From Chloroflexota bacterium (lineage in GTDB: Bacteria; Chloroflexota; Dehalococcoidia; UBA1127; JACQUN01), in the NCBI GenBank assembly GCA_016210285.1, contig JACQUN010000093.1:1-18893 (forward strand): a stretch of DNA of 18,893 nt. Direction: 5' to 3'. The notes under the pieces are model-generated. The model did no database searches. It was not told the origin of the DNA and saw nothing but the letters and a program-made list of their open reading frames with translations. Below are positions 15,534-18,893 of this stretch, piece after piece. The number at the start of each line of letters is the position of its first letter. Within the stretch, counting starts at the first letter, position 1. The position numbers and the translations under genes were made by a program.

Positions 15534-15680
15534 TAGCAGGCTGTTGAAAAAGGGGTGATCAGTAGGGGCGAAGCCCCTTTGACGGGGGTCTGGGGGTGCC
15601 CCCAGATACAATTTACCCCCCCTTCCTGGCCAGGAGGGGGGCAGGAAGATGGCCGAAAAGGGTTTTTCTTCATCCTGCTA
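15534..15680. mobile_element. MITE-like non-coding element with imperfect terminal inverted repeats
   Basis: A 147-bp segment with ends TAGCAGGCTGTTGAAAAA and, on the opposite strand, TAGCAGGATGAAGAAAAA (15 of 18 identical). Each end carries a TA dinucleotide, as expected for a TA target duplication of an IS630/Tc1-type transposase. The interior is a chain of palindromes: GGGGC-GAA-GCCCC, TCTGGGGG-TG-CCCCCAGA, and one centred on TCCTGGCCAGGA. There is no coding capacity and no transposase in the window. Confidence 0.65.
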
Positions 15681-15683
15681 GGG

Positions 15684-15689
15684 TATAAT
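15684..15689 (+). promoter_or_regulatory. Perfect -10 box of the tRNA-Pro promoter
   Basis: TATAAT at 15684-15689 starts 4 bp after the end of the MITE-like element. The -35 region at the usual spacing falls inside the element (15660-15667, T-rich, poor match to TTGACA). Transcription would start near 15696, about 46 nt before the tRNA. Confidence 0.45.
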
Positions 15690-15741
15690 GGACATGCATC
15701 GGTCCTTCCGCGGAAGGATCCTGTGAAGGGCAGCATCTCGC

Positions 15742-15813
15742 CGGGGAGTAGCGCAGCGGCAGCGCGCGCGGTTCGGGTCCGCGAGGCCGCGGGTTCAAAT
15801 CCCGCCTCCCCGA
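15742..15813 (+). tRNA. tRNA-Pro (anticodon CGG)
   Basis: A 72-nt cloverleaf that folds by eye. Acceptor CGGGGAG/CTCCCCG is fully paired with discriminator A. The D-arm is GCGC-AGCGGCA-GCGC, the anticodon arm CGCGG-TTCGGGT-CCGCG (anticodon CGG, positions 34-36), the variable loop AGGCC, and the T-arm GCGGG-TTCAAAT-CCCGC. C1:G72, A73 and G37 after a GG anticodon fit proline tRNA identity. CCA is not encoded. Confidence 0.95.
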
Positions 15814-15950
15814 TGTCTCCCCCTTCGAAGAAGCTTCTGCTCCCCTGCGCTCCCCTCCGTCCGTCCGGTGCGCGGAAGGACACATATCGGACACCAGCCA
15901 TGAGGACGTTGGGACCGTGCGACGGTGTCGAGGGGAGGGCGTATGGGGTC

Positions 15951-16007
15951 ATTCTTCCGGGAGCGGCGCCCTTCCCATACGGGAAGGGGCACGGCTCCGC
16001 GAAGAAT
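15951..16007 (+). promoter_or_regulatory. Long imperfect hairpin in the leader of the thiamine-diphosphate enzyme gene
   Basis: Outer arms ATTCTTC (15951-15957) and GAAGAAT (16001-16007) pair perfectly. An interrupted middle stem and a perfect 8-bp inner stem, CCCTTCCC (15969-15976) with GGGAAGGG (15981-15988), follow, with loop ATAC. CGTATGGG (15940-15947) is complementary to CCCATACG (15974-15981) and would compete with the inner stem. It lies 65 nt upstream of the GTG start. No T-run and no T-box consensus is seen. Confidence 0.4.
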
Positions 16008-16072
16008 CTCGGCGTTGCCACATGATGCTTGCACCAGGCAGCTCACGGGAAAACTCGGGCAGGGGGTACGCT

Positions 16073-17719
16073 GTGCGAACCATTGACGCTATTGTTGAGG
16101 TCCTGAAGCGCGAGGGGGTTGAGTTCCTGAGCTGCTTTCCAACGACCCCGCTCATCGAGGCTGCCGCAGCGGCGGGCGTGCGTCCCATCGTGTGTCGCCA
16201 GGAGCGCGTGGGGGTTGGCATCGCCGATGGCTTCAGTCGCGTGGCCAACGGGCGGCGCATCGGTGTCTTCGCCATGCAGTACGGCCCAGGCACGGAGAAT
16301 GCCTTTGCCGGCGTTGCCACAGCCTATGCGGACTCGACGCCCGTGCTGTTGCTGCCCCTGGGCTATCCCCGGAGTCAGGCAGGGGTCTGGCCCCACTTCA
16401 GCTCCCCTCGCTCCTATGAGACGGTGACCAAGTGGGTGGAGCAGGTGAACTCCCCGGAGCGCGTGCCCGAGATCCTTCGACGCGCCTTCAGCCGCCTGCG
16501 GATGGGACGCCCCGGCCCCGTGATGCTGGAGGTCCCGGCCGATGTGGCCCTGGAGGAGGTGAAGGAGGAGGTCTTCGTCTATGAGCCCATCAAGCCTGCC
16601 CGCGCTGGGGGCGACCCCAGGGATGTGGACGAGGCGGCCAGGGCGCTGGTGGAGGCCCGCAGCCCGGTTATCCATGCCGGGCATGGTGTGCTCTACGCCG
16701 AGGCCACAGCAGAGCTGGTGGAGCTTGCAGAGCTCCTTCAGGCCCCGGTGATGACCACCCTGGCTGGGAAGAGCGCCTTCCCGGAGGACCACCCCCTGTC
16801 CCTGGGCACCGGTGCCGCCGTCCTCACGGGGCCGGTCCTGCACTTCCTTCGGAGGGCAGACGTGCTCTTTGGCGTCGGCTGCAGCTTCACCCGCCACGCC
16901 ATGTCCACCAACATCCCCCCTGGAAAGGTCTTCATCCACGCTACGAACGACGAGCGGGATCTCAACAAGTGCTACCCTGCCCACTACCCCATCCTGGGGG
17001 ATGCCAGGCTGGTGCTCCGGCAGTTGATCGAGGCAGTGAAGGAGCGCCTGGGCGGCAAGGGCAGGAAGGATGGTGCCGTGGCCGCCGAGGTGAAGAAGGT
17101 CAGAGACGAGTGGCTGGCCCAGTGGATGCCCAGGCTCACCGCGGATGAGGTCCCCATCAACCCCTACCGGGTCATCTGGGAGCTGATGCGTACGGTGGAA
17201 CCCAGTCAGGCTATCGTCACCCACGACTCTGGCAGCCCGCGGGACCAGATGGTGCCCTTCTATCGCGCAACCGCCCCACGGAGCTACCTGGGATGGGGGA
17301 AGTCCCACTCCCTGGGCACAGGGCTGGGCCTCATCATGGGGGCAAAGCTGGCAGCCCCTGAGAAGCTGGCTATCAACGTCATGGGGGATGCGGCCTTTGG
17401 GATGGTGGGGCTGGACTTCGAGACGGCGGTGCGGAACCGCATCCCCATCCTCACCATAGTCCTGAACAACTCCTCCATGGCTATCGAGACGCAGTCCATG
17501 CGCATCTCCCACGAGCGCTACCAATCCAGGGACCTGGGAGGCCACTACGCCGACCTGGCCCGTTCCCTGGGCGGCTACGCCGAGCGGGTGGAGCGGCCAG
17601 CGGAGATCGCCCCCGCCCTCCAGCGCGCCCGCAGGGTGATGGAGGGTGAGGGCCGCCCGGCCTTGCTGGAGTTCATCACCAGCCAGGAGACCGCCTACTC
17701 CTTCCGGCGGGCGCTGTAG
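16073..17719 (+). CDS. Thiamine-diphosphate-dependent enzyme (acetolactate synthase / benzoylformate decarboxylase-like)
   Basis: Cytoplasmic ThDP enzyme of 548 aa from GTG 16073, which follows AGGGGG at 6 nt. In-frame ATGs at 16022/16025 and an earlier opening at 15917 have no SD, and the family homology begins at RTIDAIVEVLKREGV. The three usual domains are present: N-terminal Pyr domain with catalytic Glu44 (CRQERVGVGIADGFSR) and YGPGTENAFAGVATAYAD, a central domain (about 195-330), and a C-terminal PP domain with the cofactor motif Gly438-Asp439 to Asn465-Asn466. No FAD-specific feature stands out. The family includes acetolactate synthases, 2-oxoacid decarboxylases, oxalyl-CoA decarboxylase and 2-hydroxyacyl-CoA lyase; the substrate cannot be assigned. 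No small regulatory subunit gene (ilvN) adjoins, which argues against a biosynthetic acetolactate synthase. Confidence 0.88.
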   Translation: MRTIDAIVEVLKREGVEFLSCFPTTPLIEAAAAAGVRPIVCRQERVGVGIADGFSRVANGRRIGVFAMQYGPGTENAFAGVATAYADSTPVLLLPLGYPRSQAGVWPHFSSPRSYETVTKWVEQVNSPERVPEILRRAFSRLRMGRPGPVMLEVPADVALEEVKEEVFVYEPIKPARAGGDPRDVDEAARALVEARSPVIHAGHGVLYAEATAELVELAELLQAPVMTTLAGKSAFPEDHPLSLGTGAAVLTGPVLHFLRRADVLFGVGCSFTRHAMSTNIPPGKVFIHATNDERDLNKCYPAHYPILGDARLVLRQLIEAVKERLGGKGRKDGAVAAEVKKVRDEWLAQWMPRLTADEVPINPYRVIWELMRTVEPSQAIVTHDSGSPRDQMVPFYRATAPRSYLGWGKSHSLGTGLGLIMGAKLAAPEKLAINVMGDAAFGMVGLDFETAVRNRIPILTIVLNNSSMAIETQSMRISHERYQSRDLGGHYADLARSLGGYAERVERPAEIAPALQRARRVMEGEGRPALLEFITSQETAYSFRRAL

Positions 17720-17767
17720 GGGCACACGCGAAGCGGCGCGCGGGGCTGCGCTACCCAACGCGCACCG

Positions 17768-17796
17768 TTGACACGGACGGGGAAGCGTGCTATGCT
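17768..17796 (+). promoter_or_regulatory. Strong extended -10 promoter upstream of the FmdB-type gene
   Basis: TTGACA (17768-17773), 17-bp spacer ending TGC, then TATGCT (17791-17796). Transcription should start near 17803. A perfect 9-bp stem with a 6-nt loop (17804-17812 with 17819-17827) would form the extreme 5' end of the message. Confidence 0.6.
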
Positions 17797-17853
17797 GGAG
17801 TCTAGCAGTCCCTCCATTGGGACTGCTGCTTCGTTGTGACGCGGAGGGGCGTG

Positions 17854-18192
17854 GTGCCTCGGTACGACTACGAATGTCAGAACTGCCATCATCTCTTCGA
17901 GCTGCGCCAGGGGTTTGATGCTCCCTCCACAGGCGTGTGCCCGCAGTGCAATGGCCCAGCTCAGCGTCTCTTTCACTCGGTGGGGGTGATCTTCAAGGGG
18001 AGCGGCTGGTACACCACCGACTATGCCCACCGAAACGCCTTGTCCTCCGACCCCCACCGGCATGACAACGGGGAGGACGGCAAGTCGAGCAGGGCGCGCC
18101 GAAAGCTGAGTCCGCTGAGCCCAAGGTCAAAGCTGAGCCCAAGGCCGAGCCCCAGGTCAAGGAGGAGAGCAAGGCTTAGCCAAGGACTTTGA
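17854..18192 (+). CDS. FmdB-family zinc-ribbon protein, probable frameshift in the tail
   Basis: Small putative regulatory or accessory zinc-ribbon protein. GTG 17854 gives the canonical opening MPRYDYECQNC and follows GGAGGGG (17843-17849). Four zinc ligands are Cys8, Cys11, Cys29 and Cys32; the conserved FHSVGVIFKGSGWYTTDY segment follows. After about residue 72 the frame runs into a basic Ser/Pro/Arg tail and ends inside the start region of dtd. The -1 frame over the same bases (about 18096-18179) encodes an Ala/Lys/Glu/Pro tail ending KAEPKAEPQVKEESKA, the style expected of FmdB tails, with a stop at 18177-18179, 15 bp before dtd. A one-base deletion between about 18066 and 18098, or a sequencing error there, would explain this. 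The function of the family is poorly known. Confidence 0.85.
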   Translation: MPRYDYECQNCHHLFELRQGFDAPSTGVCPQCNGPAQRLFHSVGVIFKGSGWYTTDYAHRNALSSDPHRHDNGEDGKSSRARRKLSPLSPRSKLSPRPSPRSRRRARLSQGL

Positions 18193-18194
18193 GC

Positions 18195-18656
18195 ATGCGT
18201 GCCCTGATCCAGCGCGTCAGCAAGGCCTCGGTCTCGGTGGGCGACGAGTGCGTCGGCAGCATCGGGCGGGGCCTTGTGGTGCTCTTGGGGGTAGGCCAGG
18301 GCGACACCCTGAAGGATGCCCACTACCTGGTGGAGAAGACCGCCAACCTCCGCATCTTCCCCGACGAGCAGGGGCGCTTCAACCTCTCTGCGATTCAGGT
18401 GGGAGCGCAGCTCCTGGTGGTGAGCCAGTTCACCCTCTACGCCGACACCCGCAGGGGGCGCCGCCCCAGCTTCACCGATGCCGCCCCACCCCAGGAGGCC
18501 CAGGCCCTCTTTGAGCAGGCCGTCGCGCTATTCCGGGAGACGGGCCTGACGGTAGCCACGGGCCGGTTCCAGGAGCACATGCTGGTGGAGCTGGTCAACG
18601 ACGGCCCCGTCACTATCTGGATAGACAGCGCCGACCGCCATCGGCCCAGGGGGTGA
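18195..18656 (+). CDS. dtd: D-aminoacyl-tRNA deacylase
   Basis: Proofreading enzyme that releases D-amino acids and glycine mischarged on tRNAs; cytoplasmic homodimer. 153 aa, near the family norm of about 145-150. ATG 18195 gives the canonical start MRALIQRVSKASVSV and follows AAGGA at 8 nt; an in-frame TTG at 18189 would add two residues. Signatures are SQFTLYAD (77-84) and NDGPVT (135-140), the latter with the cross-subunit Gly-cisPro (Gly137-Pro138) that excludes L-amino acids. The C-terminus has a slightly longer, basic tail. It is probably co-transcribed with the FmdB-type gene from the promoter at 17768-17796, and is convergent with the partial gene at 18732-18893. Confidence 0.95.
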   Translation: MRALIQRVSKASVSVGDECVGSIGRGLVVLLGVGQGDTLKDAHYLVEKTANLRIFPDEQGRFNLSAIQVGAQLLVVSQFTLYADTRRGRRPSFTDAAPPQEAQALFEQAVALFRETGLTVATGRFQEHMLVELVNDGPVTIWIDSADRHRPRG

Positions 18657-18731
18657 GCAGTCGGTTTCTCAATTCACCCCTGAGTTTACTGTAACCGGGT
18701 ACGAAACAATGTAGCCTTCGGCTGACTGTGT

Positions 18732-18893
18732 TTACTTGTCCAACCACACGTGCTCTATAGCAAAAGCCCCCTGGCGGTCAATGAGATAGTACAGCTCGTG
18801 ACTTGCCCAGTTCCGCAGGTAAAGCTGGCTCCACTCGGCGTAGTAGGAGTCGGCGACGTTGAGCAGCCACGCCTGGTCCCACAGCCGCTGAGC
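18732..18893 (-). CDS. C-terminal end of a third family-5 solute-binding protein (partial)
   Basis: The minus strand is open from the window edge for 53 codons to a TAA at 18734-18732. The encoded peptide contains AQRLWDQAWLLNVADSYYAE and ends EHVWLDK. Its last residues match the C-terminus of the lipoprotein at 1759-3669 (REVWLDDRGKYK) and that at 11947-13827 (GGVWMDSRDKYK), and the preceding aromatic helix fits the end of an SBP_bac_5 domain. The N-terminal part lies beyond the window. The 75 bp between dtd and this stop show no clear intrinsic terminator. Confidence 0.7.
   Translation of the reverse strand, partial: AQRLWDQAWLLNVADSYYAEWSQLYLRNWASHELYYLIDRQGAFAIEHVWLDK

Noticed and set aside
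13978..15573. Shared 13-mer AGTAGGGGCGAAG in the divergent region and in the MITE-like element
   Set aside because: Matches of this length are expected by chance a few times in a 19-kb GC-rich window, and the similarity does not extend.
15951..16007. T-box riboswitch for the ThDP enzyme gene
   Set aside because: No T-box consensus (AGGGTGGNACCGCG-like) and no terminator T-run.
15555..16025. 156-codon frame running through the MITE-like element and the tRNA
   Set aside because: It overlaps a clear tRNA gene and repeat sequence, so it cannot be a real gene.
14274..17719. Formyl-CoA transferase / oxalyl-CoA decarboxylase pair for oxalate use
   Set aside because: The families fit loosely, but the genes are separated by a MITE-like element, a tRNA and a separate leader, and neither sequence shows features I can tie to oxalate.
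16043..17758. 571-codon open frame on the minus strand opposite the ThDP enzyme
   Set aside because: A shadow of a GC-rich gene; the plus-strand protein has intact catalytic and cofactor motifs, while the antisense product is His/Gly/Gln-rich with no recognisable domain.
1..18893. CRISPR array, complete insertion sequence, prophage or rRNA
   Set aside because: No regularly spaced direct repeats, no transposase, integrase or phage genes, and no rRNA sequence were seen on either strand.

Overview
GC-rich, densely packed bacterial chromosomal DNA. About half of the best starts are GTG preceded by strong Shine-Dalgarno (SD) sequences. The gene content (CaiB/BaiF CoA-transferases, family-5 solute-binding lipoproteins, a Cys-less thiolase-fold protein with DUF35 and MaoC partners, a nitronate-monooxygenase-like flavoprotein) resembles Chloroflexota genomes of the Dehalococcoidia/SAR202 kind. 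That placement is inference from gene style only.

Layout: a nitronate-monooxygenase-like gene (284-1414) is followed by a small palindromic repeat and a clear promoter. Then comes a long co-directional block: solute-binding lipoprotein 1 (1759-3669), thiolase-fold protein (3867-5018), DUF35 Zn-ribbon/OB protein (5027-5524), two MaoC-like hot-dog proteins (5564-6040, 6087-6536), two tandem CoA-transferases of identical length (6569-7786, 7797-9014) and two DppB/DppC-type permeases (9049-10944). A second copy of the repeat, in inverted orientation, follows. Next are an isochorismatase-family hydrolase (11149-11823), a bidirectional terminator, and a second solute-binding lipoprotein on the minus strand (11947-13827). 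A divergent control region (13828-14273) contains a palindrome, two promoters facing outwards and a decayed transporter fragment. It precedes a third CoA-transferase (14274-15473), a MITE-like element, tRNA-Pro(CGG) (15742-15813), a thiamine-diphosphate enzyme (16073-17719), an FmdB-type zinc ribbon with a probable frameshift in its tail, dtd (18195-18656), and the 3' end of a third solute-binding protein on the minus strand (18732-18893).

How it may work: the 1759-10944 block reads as uptake plus catabolism. A binding protein and two permeases import an organic substrate (ATPases are not in the window), CoA-transferases activate an acid to its CoA ester, a MaoC pair hydrates an enoyl-CoA, and the thiolase-fold protein with its DUF35 partner cleaves the product. 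The thiolase-fold protein lacks both thiolase cysteines and has tyrosines at both oxyanion-hole histidine positions. That is the hallmark of the steroid side-chain retro-aldolase Ltp2, which also needs a DUF35 partner and acts right after a MaoC hydratase (ChsH1-ChsH2). The window may therefore hold a split Ltp2/ChsH-like hydratase-aldolase system outside its known actinobacterial setting. The substrate cannot be read from the sequence.
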